From Chloroflexota bacterium (GTDB taxonomy: Bacteria; Chloroflexota; Limnocylindria; Limnocylindrales; CSP1-4), in the NCBI GenBank assembly GCA_947475545.1, contig CANJLL010000002.1, positions 366,203 to 430,202 of the forward strand: DNA of 64,000 nucleotides. The letters run 5' to 3'. This document shows, in pieces, positions 7,996 through 18,299 of the stretch; position 1 is the first letter of the stretch, and each line of letters starts with the position of its first letter. The notes below the pieces were generated by a model that saw only the letters and a program-made list of their open reading frames with translations, had not been told where the DNA came from and did not search any database. The translations under genes were made by a program, and so were the position numbers.

Positions 7996-9435
7996 ATGAC
8001 CACCCCGCGAACCCTCGTCGACAAGATCTGGGACGCGCACGTCGTCTCCCAGGACCAGGGCGCGCCCAGCGTCCTGGCGATCGACCTGCACCTCATCCAC
8101 GAGGTCACCAGCCCCCAGGCGTTCACCGGCCTCCGCACACGCGGCATCCGCGTGGCGCACCCGGAGCGGACCATCGCAACCGCGGACCACTCCATCCCCA
8201 CCACGCCGCGCGGCCTGCCCATCCTTGACCAGATGGCCGCCGCCCAGGTGAAGCAGCTCGAGGACAACTGCCGCGAGTTCGGGATCCCCATCCACGGCAT
8301 CGGCAGCCCGCACCAGGGCATCGTCCACATCATCGGCCCGGAGCTGGGGCTCACCCAGCCGGGCATGACGATCGTGTGCGGGGACAGCCATACGGCCACG
8401 CATGGCGCGTTCGGGGCGCTGGCGTTCGGCATCGGGACCAGCGAGGTGGAGATGGTCCTGGCCACCCAGTGCCTGCTCCAGCGCCGGCCCAGCACCTACG
8501 AGGTGTGCGTCGAGGGCGCGCTGGCGCCGGGCGTGGGGGCCAAGGACATCATCCTGGCGCTCATCGCGCAGATCGGGATTGGCGGCGGCACGGGGCACGT
8601 CTTCGAGTACACCGGGGCGGCCATCCGCGCGCTGACCATGGAGCAGCGGATGACCATCTGCAACATGAGCATCGAGGGCGGCGCCCGCGCCGGCCTGATC
8701 GCCCCCGACGACGTCACCATTCAGTACATCAAGGGACGGCCGTGCGCGCCGACCGGCGCCGCCTGGGACGCGGCCGTCGCGGCGTGGCGCAGCCTCCCGT
8801 CGGACCCGGGCGCCACGTACGACAAGACCATCACCATCGACGCGTCGGCCCTGGAGCCGATGGTCACCTACGGCACCAACCCCGGGATGGGCATCCCCAT
8901 CAGCGCGCGGGTCCCGTCGCCGGCATCGGTGGAGGACCCGTCCCAGCGCCGCGCGCTGGAGCGCGCCCTGGAGTACATGGACCTGCAGCCCGGCCAGGCC
9001 ATCCTGGGCCAGAAGATCGACGTGGTCTTCATCGGCTCGTGCACCAACGGCCGGATCAGCGACCTGCGCCTGGCCGCCGCCGCGCTCCAGGGCCACCACG
9101 TGGCCCCCGGGGTCCGGATGATGGTGGTCCCGGGCTCCGAAGAGGTGAAGCGGGAAGCCGAGGCCGAGGGCCTGGGCGAGATCTTCAAGGCCGCCGGGGC
9201 CGAATGGCGCGAGGCCGGCTGCAGCATGTGCATCGCGATGAACGGGGACCAGCTGTCGCCCGGGCAGTACGCGATCAGCACCTCCAACCGCAACTTCGAA
9301 GGCCGCCAGGGCAAGGGCGGCCGAACCTTCCTGGCCTCGCCGCTGACCGCGGCCGCGTCGGCGATCGCCGGCGTGGTGGCCGATCCCAGGACGCTCGCCG
9401 GCATCGAGCGCTCCGCCAGCGTGGGGGGCCGCTGA
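7996..9435 (+). CDS. leuC: 3-isopropylmalate dehydratase large subunit
   Basis: Aconitase-family isomerisation of 2- to 3-isopropylmalate with LeuD. 479 residues from the ATG at 7996, reading [17 protein letters not shown], the typical LeuC N-terminus; a nearby ATG at 7983 is out of frame. Fe-S ligands are visible: GSCTNGR near residue 348 and CSMC near 409-412. The aconitase signature [13 protein letters not shown] is present. No strong ribosome site was seen. leuD follows after 2 nt. It is transcribed away from the AbiE module, which separates it from leuA. Confidence 0.97.
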   Translation: MTTPRTLVDKIWDAHVVSQDQGAPSVLAIDLHLIHEVTSPQAFTGLRTRGIRVAHPERTIATADHSIPTTPRGLPILDQMAAAQVKQLEDNCREFGIPIHGIGSPHQGIVHIIGPELGLTQPGMTIVCGDSHTATHGAFGALAFGIGTSEVEMVLATQCLLQRRPSTYEVCVEGALAPGVGAKDIILALIAQIGIGGGTGHVFEYTGAAIRALTMEQRMTICNMSIEGGARAGLIAPDDVTIQYIKGRPCAPTGAAWDAAVAAWRSLPSDPGATYDKTITIDASALEPMVTYGTNPGMGIPISARVPSPASVEDPSQRRALERALEYMDLQPGQAILGQKIDVVFIGSCTNGRISDLRLAAAALQGHHVAPGVRMMVVPGSEEVKREAEAEGLGEIFKAAGAEWREAGCSMCIAMNGDQLSPGQYAISTSNRNFEGRQGKGGRTFLASPLTAAASAIAGVVADPRTLAGIERSASVGGR

Positions 9436-9437
9436 CC

Positions 9438-10064
9438 GTGGCTGCACCGTATCGCGTCTTTCGCTCGGCGATCATCCCGCTGCCGATGGAGAACATCGAC
9501 ACGGACCAGATCGTCCCCGCGCGCTACCTCAAGGTCACGGACAAGCTGGGCCTGGGCGAGGCGCTCTTCCGCGACTACCGGTTCGAGGAGGACGGCTCGC
9601 TCAAAGAGCCGCGCTTCATCCTGGACCGGCCCGAGATGCAGGGCCGCCAGGTGCTCCTGGCCGGCGACAACTTTGGCGCCGGGTCGTCGCGCGAACACGC
9701 CCCGTGGGCCCTGGCGTCGTGGGGCGTGCGGGCGATCATCTCCACGTCGTTCGCCGACATCTTCAACAACAACAGCCTGAAGAACGGCGTGCTCCCCATC
9801 CGGGTTGACCCGGAGACGCACCGCCAACTGTTCGAGATGGTGGCGGACCACCCCGACGCCGAGCTGACCATCGACTTGTCCGAGCAGGGCATCCTGCTCC
9901 CGGACGGCTCGACGATCGGCTTCGACGTGGATCCCTTCGCCAAGCTGATGATGCTGGCCGGCACCGACGAGCTGGGCTACCTGCTGGGCAAGCGCGACGA
10001 GATCTCCGGCTGGGAGGCCGCCAATCCGGCCCGCGTCGACACCATGCTGAGCGAGGTCGCCTGA
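9438..10064 (+). CDS. leuD: 3-isopropylmalate dehydratase small subunit
   Basis: Swivelling aconitase domain partner of LeuC. 208 residues from a GTG at 9438, two bases after the leuC stop. Diagnostic sequences are IPLPMENIDTDQIVPARYLK near the N-terminus, GDNFGAGSSREHAPWAL and FADIFNNNSLKNG. Length and motifs are normal. It is followed by about 100 bp containing a twice-repeated 11-bp word (CGTGCGTCACG) before the next gene. Confidence 0.97.
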   Translation: MAAPYRVFRSAIIPLPMENIDTDQIVPARYLKVTDKLGLGEALFRDYRFEEDGSLKEPRFILDRPEMQGRQVLLAGDNFGAGSSREHAPWALASWGVRAIISTSFADIFNNNSLKNGVLPIRVDPETHRQLFEMVADHPDAELTIDLSEQGILLPDGSTIGFDVDPFAKLMMLAGTDELGYLLGKRDEISGWEAANPARVDTMLSEVA

Positions 10065-10172
10065 GCGTCGCTCGCCACCCGTGCGTCACGCGTGCGTCAC
10101 GCGCGCTGGCCGGTGACCGGGCGCTGGGTGCGATGACCGGGGCGACATGATGCGGACCGGACGCGCCACGGC

Positions 10173-11348
10173 ATGAATCCCTTCGACCTGCTCGCGGTCC
10201 TGTTCTTCGTCATCGCGGTCCTGTTGGGCTTCCGCAGCGGCCTGCTCCCCCAGCTGGGCGGGATCGGCGGCGCCGCCACCGGTGGCCTGATCGCCATCTG
10301 GCTCCTGCCCATCGTGGAGCCGCGCCTGGAGGCGCTCGATCCCACGGTCCGGGCGCTCGCGGTCCTGGCGGGCCTGATCTTTGCCGTGGGCCTGGGCGAT
10401 GGCGTGGGCGCGGCCGTCGGACGATGGGCCGGCAACAAGCTGGGCGGCGGCCTCCTGGGCGCGCTGGACCGGATGTCGGGGGCGGCGGGCGGGGCGCTCC
10501 AGGGCATCCTGGTGATCTGGCTGGCCGGTGGGCTCCTCGCCGTAGGCCCCCTGCCCTCCCTCGCACGGGCGGCACAGACGTCCGCCGCGGTCCGAACGCT
10601 GGACAAGGTCTTGGCGCCGCCGACCAGCTTCGCCTCGACGCTGGGCCGGCTCCTGGATGCCTCGGGGCTGCCGGACTTCTTCATCGGCCTGGAGCCCCTC
10701 CCCCGGCCACCGGTGGACCTCCCCACGGACCCGCTGGTCCAGGCCATCGCCCAGGCCATCGGTGCCAGCACGGTCAAGGTGGTCGCCTCCACCTGCGGGC
10801 TGCAGTCGAGCGGGACGGGCTTCTCCAACGCGCCGGGCTATATCGTGACCAACGCCCACGTGGTAGCCGGCGGCCGAACCATCCGGGTGGACCACCAGGG
10901 CACGCTGTACGACGCGACGCCGGTGCTCTTCGACCCGTCGCTGGACGTGGCGGTCCTGTTCGTGCCCAAGCTGCTGATCATCCCGCTGCTGTTCGCGGCG
11001 AAGGACCCGGAGCGCGGCGCACTGGGCGCGTCCTTCGGCCACCCTGGCGGCGGCGCGCTGACGGTGATCCCCTCCGCGGTCACCGGCGCCTACGACGCCC
11101 GCGGGCTGGACATCTACGGGACGGTCGAGATCACCCGGCGGATCATCGAGCTCCACGCGGCCATCGACCGGGGGGACAGCGGCGGCCCGTTCGTCCTGCT
11201 GGACGGCACGGTTGGCGGAGTCGTATTCGCCGAGGCACGGACCGATGCCGCGGTGGGCTACGCCCTCTCCCCAGTGGCGGTCGCCGCGGCGGTGGGCCCG
11301 GCGATCGGCAAGACCATGGCCGTGGCCGTGGGCGCCTGCACGAAGTGA
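10173..11348 (+). CDS. MarP-like membrane serine protease (CvpA domain + trypsin-like domain)
   Basis: 391 residues. The first ~125 hold about four hydrophobic segments of the colicin V production (CvpA) type, beginning FDLLAVLFFVIAVLLGF. A periplasmic chymotrypsin-fold protease follows. Catalytic triad candidates are His in TNAHVVAG (about residue 227), Asp in PSLDVAVLF (about 257) and Ser in RGDSGGPF (about 334). In mycobacteria MarP is needed for acid and oxidative stress resistance. The architecture is the same here, but the substrate is unknown. Cysteines near the start of the protease domain could form the redox disulphide known in MarP. The stop overlaps the next gene's GTG by 4 nt. 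Confidence 0.85.
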   Translation: MNPFDLLAVLFFVIAVLLGFRSGLLPQLGGIGGAATGGLIAIWLLPIVEPRLEALDPTVRALAVLAGLIFAVGLGDGVGAAVGRWAGNKLGGGLLGALDRMSGAAGGALQGILVIWLAGGLLAVGPLPSLARAAQTSAAVRTLDKVLAPPTSFASTLGRLLDASGLPDFFIGLEPLPRPPVDLPTDPLVQAIAQAIGASTVKVVASTCGLQSSGTGFSNAPGYIVTNAHVVAGGRTIRVDHQGTLYDATPVLFDPSLDVAVLFVPKLLIIPLLFAAKDPERGALGASFGHPGGGALTVIPSAVTGAYDARGLDIYGTVEITRRIIELHAAIDRGDSGGPFVLLDGTVGGVVFAEARTDAAVGYALSPVAVAAAVGPAIGKTMAVAVGACTK

Positions 11349-13129
11349 GCCCGGGCGAGCCACCGGCGGCCGACGGCGCAGGAGTCGCGGCCCTCGGCGA
11401 CCTCGCCGTCACGCAGCTCGGCGACCCGGCCGTCGCGGCGCTGGCGGCGGACTTCTGGGAGACCCAGCTTCGCTGGGACCCCGTCTACGCGACCATCATC
11501 GGCGACCGCCGGTTCGATGATCGGCTGGAGGACCGCACCCCGGCCGCGCGCGCGGCGTACCGAGCCCAGGTCACGGCACTGCTGGATCGTGCCTCCGGGC
11601 TGGAGGCTGTCCCGCCGGCCGACGAGGACCGCCTCACGCTGGGCGCGCTCCGGTCGCTGGCCGAGGGCCAGGTCGACGCGGTCGACGCGGGGCTGGAGGA
11701 CTGGACGGTCGATCCCATCGACGGCATCCAGACGTTCATCCTGGACCTCCCCGACTACCAGCCCATCGCCACGCCGGAGCAGGGCGCCGCGTACCTGGCA
11801 CGCATCCACGCGATCGGGCCCGCGCTCGACGCGCTCGTGGACCGCCTTCACGCGGGCCTCGCGGTGGGCCGCGTTGCTGTTCATCAGCCCGTCGCCCGCG
11901 TCATCGACGAGCTCCTGGAGACCGCCTGGGCGCCGCCCGCGGACTGGAGCCTGGTCCGGCCCGCCGCCGAGCTGGCGGCCTCCAACCCGCCGGGCTGGGC
12001 GCCGGGCGAGGCAGACGAGCTGCGCCGGGCGGTGGAGGCCGCGATCTCCGACGTGGTGAGCCCCGCGTTTGTCCGCTACTGGGAGATGCTCCGCGGCGTG
12101 ATCCTGCCGGCCACCCGGCCCCCGGAGCGCCCCGGCCTCCTCCACGTCCCGGACGGTGATGCCGCCTATGCCCGACTCTCCCGTCTGCACACGACCACCT
12201 CGCAGCGCCCCGACGAGTTGCACCGGATCGGCCTGGCGGAGCTGGAGCGGATCGACGCGGAGCTGGCCGCGCTGGGCCGGCGCGTCCTGGGAACCCAGGA
12301 CCTGCCCGCCACCCTGGCCCGCCTCCGGGCGGATGCGACGCTCCGGTTCGCCACCCGCGACCAGATCCTGGGGGCGGCGCAGGCCAACCTTGCCCGCGCC
12401 AGTGCGGCGATTCCGGCCTGGTTTGGACGCCTCCCACTGGCCGGCTGCGAGGTCGCGGCCATCCCGGCGCATTCGGAGGCGCACCAGACCATCGCTTACT
12501 ACTCGTGGCCCGCGCCGGACGGCGCCCGCCCGGGCCGCTTCTTCGTGAACCTGTTCGAGCCCGAGACCCGGCCCCGCTACGAGGCCGCCGCGCTCGCGTT
12601 CCACGAATCCGTCCCGGGGCACCACCTCCAGCTGGCCATCGCACAGGAGCTCACCGGCCTGCCCGCCTTCCGGCGCTTCCTGGGCGCCACCAGCTACATC
12701 GAAGGCTGGGGCCTGTACAGCGAACGGCTGGCGGACGAGATGGGGCTCTACCCCACCGACCTCGACCGGATCGGCATCCTCTCGTTCGACGCGTGGCGGG
12801 CCTGTCGCCTGGTGGTGGACACCGGGTTGCACGCGTTCGGCTGGACGCGTGACCAGGCGATCCAGCTCCTGGGGGACCACACGGCGCTGGGCGACAACAA
12901 CATCCGCAACGAGGTGGATCGCTACATCGTCCTGCCCGGCCAGGCACTGGCCTACAAGGTGGGGCAGTTGGAACTGCTCCGCCTGCGCAGCGTCGCCCGG
13001 GAGGCGCTGGGCGAACGCTTCGATATTCGCGCGTTCCACGACGTGGTCCTGGGTTCGGGAGCGCTCCCGCTGCCGGTCCTGGGTCGCCTGGTGGAGCGCT
13101 GGGTCACGGAGCGCGTCGCGGCTGGCTGA
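11345..13129 (+). CDS. DUF885 family protein, putative metallopeptidase
   Basis: 594 residues from a GTG that overlaps the previous stop (GTGA). Family-defining sequences are HESVPGHHLQLAIAQEL near residue 419, an HExxxxHH-like metal site, and TSYIEGWGLYSERLADEMG just after. A conserved GDNNIRNEVDRYI lies nearer the C-terminus. DUF885 proteins are poorly characterised; a zinc-dependent carboxypeptidase-like activity is generally assumed. No signal peptide is visible. Coupling to the MarP-like protease suggests a shared transcript, not necessarily a shared function. Confidence 0.85.
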   Translation: MSPGEPPAADGAGVAALGDLAVTQLGDPAVAALAADFWETQLRWDPVYATIIGDRRFDDRLEDRTPAARAAYRAQVTALLDRASGLEAVPPADEDRLTLGALRSLAEGQVDAVDAGLEDWTVDPIDGIQTFILDLPDYQPIATPEQGAAYLARIHAIGPALDALVDRLHAGLAVGRVAVHQPVARVIDELLETAWAPPADWSLVRPAAELAASNPPGWAPGEADELRRAVEAAISDVVSPAFVRYWEMLRGVILPATRPPERPGLLHVPDGDAAYARLSRLHTTTSQRPDELHRIGLAELERIDAELAALGRRVLGTQDLPATLARLRADATLRFATRDQILGAAQANLARASAAIPAWFGRLPLAGCEVAAIPAHSEAHQTIAYYSWPAPDGARPGRFFVNLFEPETRPRYEAAALAFHESVPGHHLQLAIAQELTGLPAFRRFLGATSYIEGWGLYSERLADEMGLYPTDLDRIGILSFDAWRACRLVVDTGLHAFGWTRDQAIQLLGDHTALGDNNIRNEVDRYIVLPGQALAYKVGQLELLRLRSVAREALGERFDIRAFHDVVLGSGALPLPVLGRLVERWVTERVAAG

Positions 13130-13192
13130 CCCGGTCGTCCGCGCCATACACTGCGTGCAGATAGGCCGCGCGTGCAGACGCGCCGGCCACCG

Positions 13193-14974
13193 ATGACCAC
13201 CTCGCCCGCAGCCGGAGATCCGCATCCGATGGCCAACCAGCGCCACCCCTACGACCAGCCCAGCGACCCGGCCAAGCGCCACTCGGCCGCGCTCACCGAC
13301 GGGCCGGACCGCGCCGCGGCACGCGCGATGCTCAAGGCCATCGGGTTCACGGACGCGGACCTGGCCAAGCCCATCGTGGGCGTGGCCACCACGTGGATCG
13401 AGACCATGCCGTGCAACTTCAACCAGCGGCGGCTGGCGGAGCACGTCAAGGCTGGCATCCGGGCCGCCGGTGGCACCCCCATGGAGTTCAACACGGTCGC
13501 GGTCAGCGACGGCGTCTCGATGGGCACCGAGGGGATGAAGTCGTCGCTGGTCAGCCGTGAGGTGATCGCCGACAGTATCGAGCTGGTCGTCCGCGGCCAC
13601 CTGATGGACGGCGTGGTCTGCCTGGTGGGCTGCGACAAGACCATCCCGGGCGCGGCCATCGCGCTGGGCCGGATGGACGTCCCAGGCCTCGTCCTGTACA
13701 ACGGCACCATCCTGCCCGGCGTGTACAAGGGCAAGCGCGAGGCCACGGTCGTCACCGTCTTCGAGGCGATCGGGGCCTACCGGGCCGGCAAGATCACGCT
13801 GGACGAGCTGTACGAGGTGGAGAACGCCTCCTGCCCCGGCGCCGGGGCGTGCGGCGGCCAGTACACGGCCAACACCATGAGCATGGCGATGGAGTTCCTG
13901 GGCCTCTCCCCTGCCGGCCTCAACGCCATCCCGGCCGAGGATCCCGCCAAGGACGCGGCGGCGTACCGCTGCGGCGAGCTGGTCATGGACCTGGTCCGCG
14001 AGGACAAGCGCCCCAGCCGGTATGTGACCCGCAAGGCGATCGAGAACGCGATCGCCGGGATCGCCGGCAGCGGCGGCTCCACCAACGGCGTCCTGCACAT
14101 GCTGGCGATCGCCCACCAGTACGGGATCCCGCTCACGATCGACGAGTTCGGCGAGATCGCCGACCGCACGCCCATCGTCGCGGACATGGTCCCCGGCGGG
14201 CGGTACACGGCCGCGGACCTGTATGACGCCGGAGGCGTGGCGCTGGTCGCCCGCGAGCTGCTCAAGGGCGGCAAGATCCACGGTGACGTGGAGAACGTCG
14301 ACGGCCGGACCACGGCCCAGATCGCCGGGACGGCCACGGCCGGGGAAACGGCCGGGCAGAAGGTCGTGGTCCCGTTCGAGACGCCGATCAAGCCGGTCGG
14401 TGGCCTGACGATCCTGCGCGGCAGCCTGGCGCCCGACGGCTGCGTCGTGAAGCTGGCCGGCCACGAGCGACGGCTCCATCGCGGCCCGGCCCGGGTCTTC
14501 GATTCCGAGAACGCCTGCTACGACGCGGTCCGCGGGCAGCGCATCCAGCCCGGCGACGTCGTGGTGATCCGCAACGAGGGCCCGGTTGGCGGCCCCGGCA
14601 TGCAGGAGATGCTGAGCGTCACGGCGGCGCTGGTCGGCGTGGGGCTGGGCGACCAGGTCTCGCTGATCACCGACGGCCGGTTCTCCGGCGGGACCCACGG
14701 GCTCATGATCGGCCATGTGGCGCCGGAGGCGGCCCTAGGTGGGCCCATCGCGCTGGTCCACGAAGGCGACATCATCACCGTCGACGTGGACCGCAAGGCC
14801 GTGGACCTGGAGGTGCCCGCCGACGAGCTGGCCCGCCGACGAGCCGCGTGGGCGCCGCCGGCCCCCCGCTATACGTCGGGCGTGCTGGCGAAGTACGCGG
14901 CGCTGGTCTCCTCGGCCTCCGAGGGCGCCGTGACCACGGGTTCCCGGCTCCAGGAGCTGCTCAAGCGGAGCTGA
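13193..14974 (+). CDS. ilvD: Dihydroxy-acid dehydratase
   Basis: Fe-S dehydratase making the 2-oxo acids for valine, leucine and isoleucine. About 593 residues. Cluster cysteines are seen in [16 protein letters not shown] and [16 protein letters not shown]; the C-terminal domain includes [12 protein letters not shown] chose the ATG at 13193; a GTG at 13172 and an ATG at 13229 are alternatives, and none has a strong ribosome site. A possible -10 (TACACT) lies near 13145. It completes the branched-chain pathway of this window although it is transcribed separately. Confidence 0.96.
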   Translation: MTTSPAAGDPHPMANQRHPYDQPSDPAKRHSAALTDGPDRAAARAMLKAIGFTDADLAKPIVGVATTWIETMPCNFNQRRLAEHVKAGIRAAGGTPMEFNTVAVSDGVSMGTEGMKSSLVSREVIADSIELVVRGHLMDGVVCLVGCDKTIPGAAIALGRMDVPGLVLYNGTILPGVYKGKREATVVTVFEAIGAYRAGKITLDELYEVENASCPGAGACGGQYTANTMSMAMEFLGLSPAGLNAIPAEDPAKDAAAYRCGELVMDLVREDKRPSRYVTRKAIENAIAGIAGSGGSTNGVLHMLAIAHQYGIPLTIDEFGEIADRTPIVADMVPGGRYTAADLYDAGGVALVARELLKGGKIHGDVENVDGRTTAQIAGTATAGETAGQKVVVPFETPIKPVGGLTILRGSLAPDGCVVKLAGHERRLHRGPARVFDSENACYDAVRGQRIQPGDVVVIRNEGPVGGPGMQEMLSVTAALVGVGLGDQVSLITDGRFSGGTHGLMIGHVAPEAALGGPIALVHEGDIITVDVDRKAVDLEVPADELARRRAAWAPPAPRYTSGVLAKYAALVSSASEGAVTTGSRLQELLKRS

Positions 14975-15008
14975 GGCCGCCGGCGGGGTCACGGGGAGGA
15001 GGACGAGG

Positions 15009-15410
15009 ATGCTTGCCGATCCGGCGACACATGACGCCATCGTCGCCCTGGTCCACGAGACCTACCGGCGCCTCTCGACGCCCGGCTCGGACCCCGCGGC
15101 GCTGATGGCCCACCCCGACTTCGCCGTCGCGGGCCCCGGCCTGGACGAGCCCGCGTACGAGGCCGCGGATACGCGCGGGATGACCGAAGCGGTCGCGTCG
15201 TGGGCGTTCACGTGGACGGCGGAGAGCATCGCCGTCTGGTGCGCGGGCAACGTCGCGTGGGCCCAGATCCTTCGCTCCGTGCGAACCCGCCGGAACGGCG
15301 CGGAGGATGACGTCCCCTACTGGACGACGGGGGTGTTCGCCCGCGACGCGGCGGGCTGGCGGGGGCGGTACTGGGGCGGCGCCGAGCCACAGGCCAATCC
15401 GCGTGTCTGA
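15009..15410 (+). CDS. NTF2/SnoaL-like protein, unknown function
   Basis: 133 residues with a strong ribosome site (GGGGAGGAGG before the ATG). The pattern of an N-terminal helix (HDAIVALVHETYRRL) followed by beta-rich segments with SWAFTWTAESIAVWC and TTGVFARDAAGWRGRYW suggests a SnoaL/ketosteroid-isomerase-like cone fold. No catalytic dyad can be assigned. The end overlaps the next gene's GTG by 8 nt, so the two are likely one transcript. Confidence 0.6.
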   Translation: MLADPATHDAIVALVHETYRRLSTPGSDPAALMAHPDFAVAGPGLDEPAYEAADTRGMTEAVASWAFTWTAESIAVWCAGNVAWAQILRSVRTRRNGAEDDVPYWTTGVFARDAAGWRGRYWGGAEPQANPRV

Positions 15411-16374
15411 CGCCGGTCAATCCGTCGGCCTCGCCATCCTGGACGACTACGCGAACGCCGCCCTGGCGGCCGCCGACTGGAGCCCGCTGATGGGACGGGT
15501 CGAGCGGCTCACCGTCTTCGACCGCCCGTTCGCGTCCGAGGACGAGGCCGCCACTGCCCTTGAGGGCTTCGACGTCGTGGTCGCCATGCGCGAGCGGACG
15601 CCGTTCCCCGCCCGCCTCCTTCATCGCCTCCCGCGCCTCCGCCTGCTGGTCACCACCGGGATGCGCAACAACTCGTTCGACCTGCCCGCGGCGCGGGCCC
15701 AGGGCGTGGTCGTGTGCGGCACGCGCGGAGTGGGCAGCCCCACGTCCGAGCTGGCAATCGGCCTCCTGATCGCGCTGGTCCGCGACATCCCCGGCCAGGA
15801 GCGCTCGCTCCGCGAGGGACGGTGGCAGACGCGGCCGGGCATTGGCCTTGCGGGCAAGACGCTGGGGATCGCGGGACTGGGCACCGTGGGCGGCGCGGTG
15901 GCGAGAGCCGCACTGGCCATGGGCATGGACGTGATCGCCTGGAGCCCCAACCTGACGGCTGAGCGCGCCGCCGCGCATGGCGTCCGCCGGGTCGAGAAGG
16001 CCGAGCTCTTCGGGACGGCGGACGTCGTGACGCTGCACCTGGTGCTGTCCGACCGGACCCGCGAGATCGTGGGCGCCGCGGACCTGGCCCTCATGCGGCC
16101 TGGCGCGTTCCTCGTGAACACGGCCCGGGCCGGGCTGGTGGACCAGGACGCGCTGTTCGCGGCCCTGGCGGGTCGCCGGATCGCCGGCGCGGCGATGGAC
16201 GTCTACGAGCGGGAGCCGCTGCCGGCGGGACACCGCCTGCTGGGCCTGGACAACGTGCTGCTCACGCCGCACCTGGGCTACGCGACGGCGGACAACTTCA
16301 CGCGGATGTACAGGGACGCCATCGAGGACATCGTGGCCTGGCTGGACGGGAGCCCCATCCGCGAGCTGGGGTAG
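15403..16374 (+). CDS. D-2-hydroxyacid dehydrogenase family protein
   Basis: 323 residues from a GTG at 15403 that overlaps the previous gene. NAD-binding motif GIAGLGTVGG is near residue 150. Catalytic residues of the family: Arg in NTARAGLVD, Glu in YEREPLP and His in LTPHLGYAT. It resembles phosphoglycerate/hydroxypyruvate-type reductases, but substrate cannot be read from sequence and there is no ACT domain, so it is not full-length SerA. It converges on the MBL gene, with a 16-bp palindrome between them. Confidence 0.88.
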   Translation: MSDAGQSVGLAILDDYANAALAAADWSPLMGRVERLTVFDRPFASEDEAATALEGFDVVVAMRERTPFPARLLHRLPRLRLLVTTGMRNNSFDLPAARAQGVVVCGTRGVGSPTSELAIGLLIALVRDIPGQERSLREGRWQTRPGIGLAGKTLGIAGLGTVGGAVARAALAMGMDVIAWSPNLTAERAAAHGVRRVEKAELFGTADVVTLHLVLSDRTREIVGAADLALMRPGAFLVNTARAGLVDQDALFAALAGRRIAGAAMDVYEREPLPAGHRLLGLDNVLLTPHLGYATADNFTRMYRDAIEDIVAWLDGSPIRELG

Positions 16375-16392
16375 GCGCGGAGGAGCGACAGG

Positions 16393-16408
16393 GCGCCGGG
16401 CCCGGCGC
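16393..16408. repeat. 16-bp perfect GC palindrome between convergent genes
   Basis: GCGCCGGGCCCGGCGC lies 19 bases after the dehydrogenase stop and 13 bases from the MBL-gene stop. It could form a short 6-8 bp stem and act as a weak bidirectional transcription barrier. No U-tract is present. Confidence 0.4.
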
Positions 16409-16420
16409 GGGCGTGCCCCA

Positions 16421-17488
16421 TCAGTCGTGTTCGGCCGCGTCCACCTCGCCGGGCTCCACCAGCTCATCGCCCGTGCCCCCGTCCGCGGCCCGCCAGGCCT
16501 CCAGCCCCGCACGCTCCTCGCGCACCACCAGCCCCAGCTCAGCCAGCCGGCCCAGGTGGGCCGCCAGCGTCCGGATCGCGTTGACACGGAGCCCCCTGGA
16601 GAGCCCCTCCCACGTCGCGTCGTCCCAGGCGAACGGGCGCACCTCGTACGCCGTCCGCGCCCCGGCCTCGACCGCGCGCAGCACCCGCCGACCGCGCTCC
16701 TCCTGGTGCTCCAGGATCTGGCGGGAGCGCGCGACCAGGTCGAAGACATGGCCGTGCCCCGGGAGCGCCACCAGGTCCGCGCGCTCAACGAACCCCCGCA
16801 ACGACGCGAGGTAGTTGGGTAGCGGGTTGCCCGGGTTGTCCTGGTCGATGCCGATGTTGGGCGAGGCGGTGGGCAGGATATGGTCGCCCAACAGCAGGAG
16901 CCTGTGGGCGTCCTCGTGGATGATGACGTGGCCCGGCGTGTGGCCCGGCGTCCACTCCACGCGGAGCCGGAGCGGGCCTACGGGAATTATCTCGCCGCCG
17001 TCCAGAAGGACGTCGGGGTTGAGCGGCCGGCTGGACATCTTCTCCATCCGGGCGGCCAGCCACGCGTGTCCCTCGTCCTGGGGGACGCCCTGCGACCCCA
17101 GCCAGGCGAACGTCCGCTCGCGGTAGCCCGCGCGGTCGCCGTTGCGGACGCGGTGGAAGTCAAGGTCGCGGCGATGCAGCACCACCCGGGCGCCCGCGGC
17201 CTGGAAGCGATGGGCGTTGCCGTAGTGGTCGGGGTGGGCGTGTGTCACCACGATCGTGCCGATGTCGGCGGGCGCAAGGCCCCGCGCGTCCAACTCCGCT
17301 TCCAGCGCCGGCCAGGATGGATCGTCCGCGGGCGCGCAGTCCACCATGAGGCGCTCCCTCCCCGCGCTGAAGAGGTAGACCGAGGTCTCCCGGATGTGGA
17401 GCTGCGGCGCCGGGATCCGGAGCTGCTCGACCGTGAACCCGTCGCCGTCGAGCCGCCAGGCCCCGGGCTCGCCCGCGAGGAAGGTCAC
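16421..17488 (-). CDS. MBL-fold metallohydrolase
   Basis: 355 residues. Metallo-beta-lactamase motif [10 protein letters not shown] near residue 83, followed by [16 protein letters not shown] and PGHGHVFD as further metal ligands. The C-terminal ~90 residues form a winged-helix-like extension ([18 protein letters not shown]), as in many LACTB2-like or thioesterase-like hydrolases. It starts 13 nt after the permease gene, so it is probably the last gene of the ABC importer operon; the link suggests a hydrolytic step on the imported compound. The substrate is unknown. Confidence 0.85.
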   Translation of the reverse strand: MTFLAGEPGAWRLDGDGFTVEQLRIPAPQLHIRETSVYLFSAGRERLMVDCAPADDPSWPALEAELDARGLAPADIGTIVVTHAHPDHYGNAHRFQAAGARVVLHRRDLDFHRVRNGDRAGYRERTFAWLGSQGVPQDEGHAWLAARMEKMSSRPLNPDVLLDGGEIIPVGPLRLRVEWTPGHTPGHVIIHEDAHRLLLLGDHILPTASPNIGIDQDNPGNPLPNYLASLRGFVERADLVALPGHGHVFDLVARSRQILEHQEERGRRVLRAVEAGARTAYEVRPFAWDDATWEGLSRGLRVNAIRTLAAHLGRLAELGLVVREERAGLEAWRAADGGTGDELVEPGEVDAAEHD

Positions 17489-17501
17489 CGCCCCGCGGTG
17501 A

Positions 17502-18299
17502 TCAGCGCGAGGTCTTGGGCAGCCAGCGCGTCAGTCGCGCATCCACCCACCCGACGACCCACAGCGCGATGAACGCGACCACGATGATGACGACCAGGAT
17601 GGCGAGGACCAGGGAGGCGTCGAACCGGCCGCTGCCGTCCTTGACCAGCTTGCCCAGGCCGACGATGGCGATGAACATCTCGCCGTTGAGCATGCCCTTG
17701 ACGGCACGCCCGGTGGCCAGCCGGATCCCGGCCATGATCAGGGGCGTCGCCGACGGAAGCACGATCCGTGTCCAGGTCTTGATGCGCGGAGCGTTGAACG
17801 CCCGGCCCATCTCCAGCATCTCCGGGGGGACGGTGTGGACGGCGGTCACCGTGTTGACCACCATGATCCAGGTGGAGTACATAAAGATGACCGCCACGAT
17901 CGACCAGCGCTCGAGACCCCAGATCGCGAAGAAGATGGGGGCGAAGACGAGCGACGGCGCCGTGAGCAGCGCGTTGATGTAGATGTCCAGCGCCGCGTCC
18001 AGCTTCCGGAACGCGCCCATCAGCAGGCCCAGGCCGACGCCGAAGACCACGGAGACGATGAACCCCAGCACCAGGTTTGTCAGGCTGGTGCCCAGGGCCG
18101 CCATGATCTCGGCCTGGTTGATGGCAAGCTCGTTCAGGACCGACGAGAGCGGCGGGAAGAACGGCTGGTTGAGGCTCCGGCCAAGGAGCTCCCAGCCACC
18201 GACGAGGACGATGAACGAGGCCACCGTGGGCCAGGCCTCCAGGCGGCTGAGGAAGCCGGGCGACACAACCCGTGCTGGGGTGGGCGCGACGGCGGCCAT
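17502..18299 (-). CDS. ABC transporter permease 1 (NitT/TauT type)
   Basis: 265 residues with about six hydrophobic segments and the binding-protein-dependent permease (EAA) loop around EMGRAFNAPRIKTWTRIVLP, typical of SsuC/TauC/NrtB-type inner-membrane permeases. Its ATG shares one base with the ATPase stop (TGATG). It is clearly related to, but distinct from, the second permease at 19188-20027, and both probably form a heterodimeric channel. Confidence 0.9.
   Translation of the reverse strand: MAAVAPTPARVVSPGFLSRLEAWPTVASFIVLVGGWELLGRSLNQPFFPPLSSVLNELAINQAEIMAALGTSLTNLVLGFIVSVVFGVGLGLLMGAFRKLDAALDIYINALLTAPSLVFAPIFFAIWGLERWSIVAVIFMYSTWIMVVNTVTAVHTVPPEMLEMGRAFNAPRIKTWTRIVLPSATPLIMAGIRLATGRAVKGMLNGEMFIAIVGLGKLVKDGSGRFDASLVLAILVVIIVVAFIALWVVGWVDARLTRWLPKTSR

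Noticed and set aside
11258..14716. Very long open frame antisense to DUF885 and ilvD (about 1150 codons)
   Set aside because: GC-rich DNA with strong third-position bias produces long antisense frames; the sense strand carries clear DUF885 and IlvD motifs.
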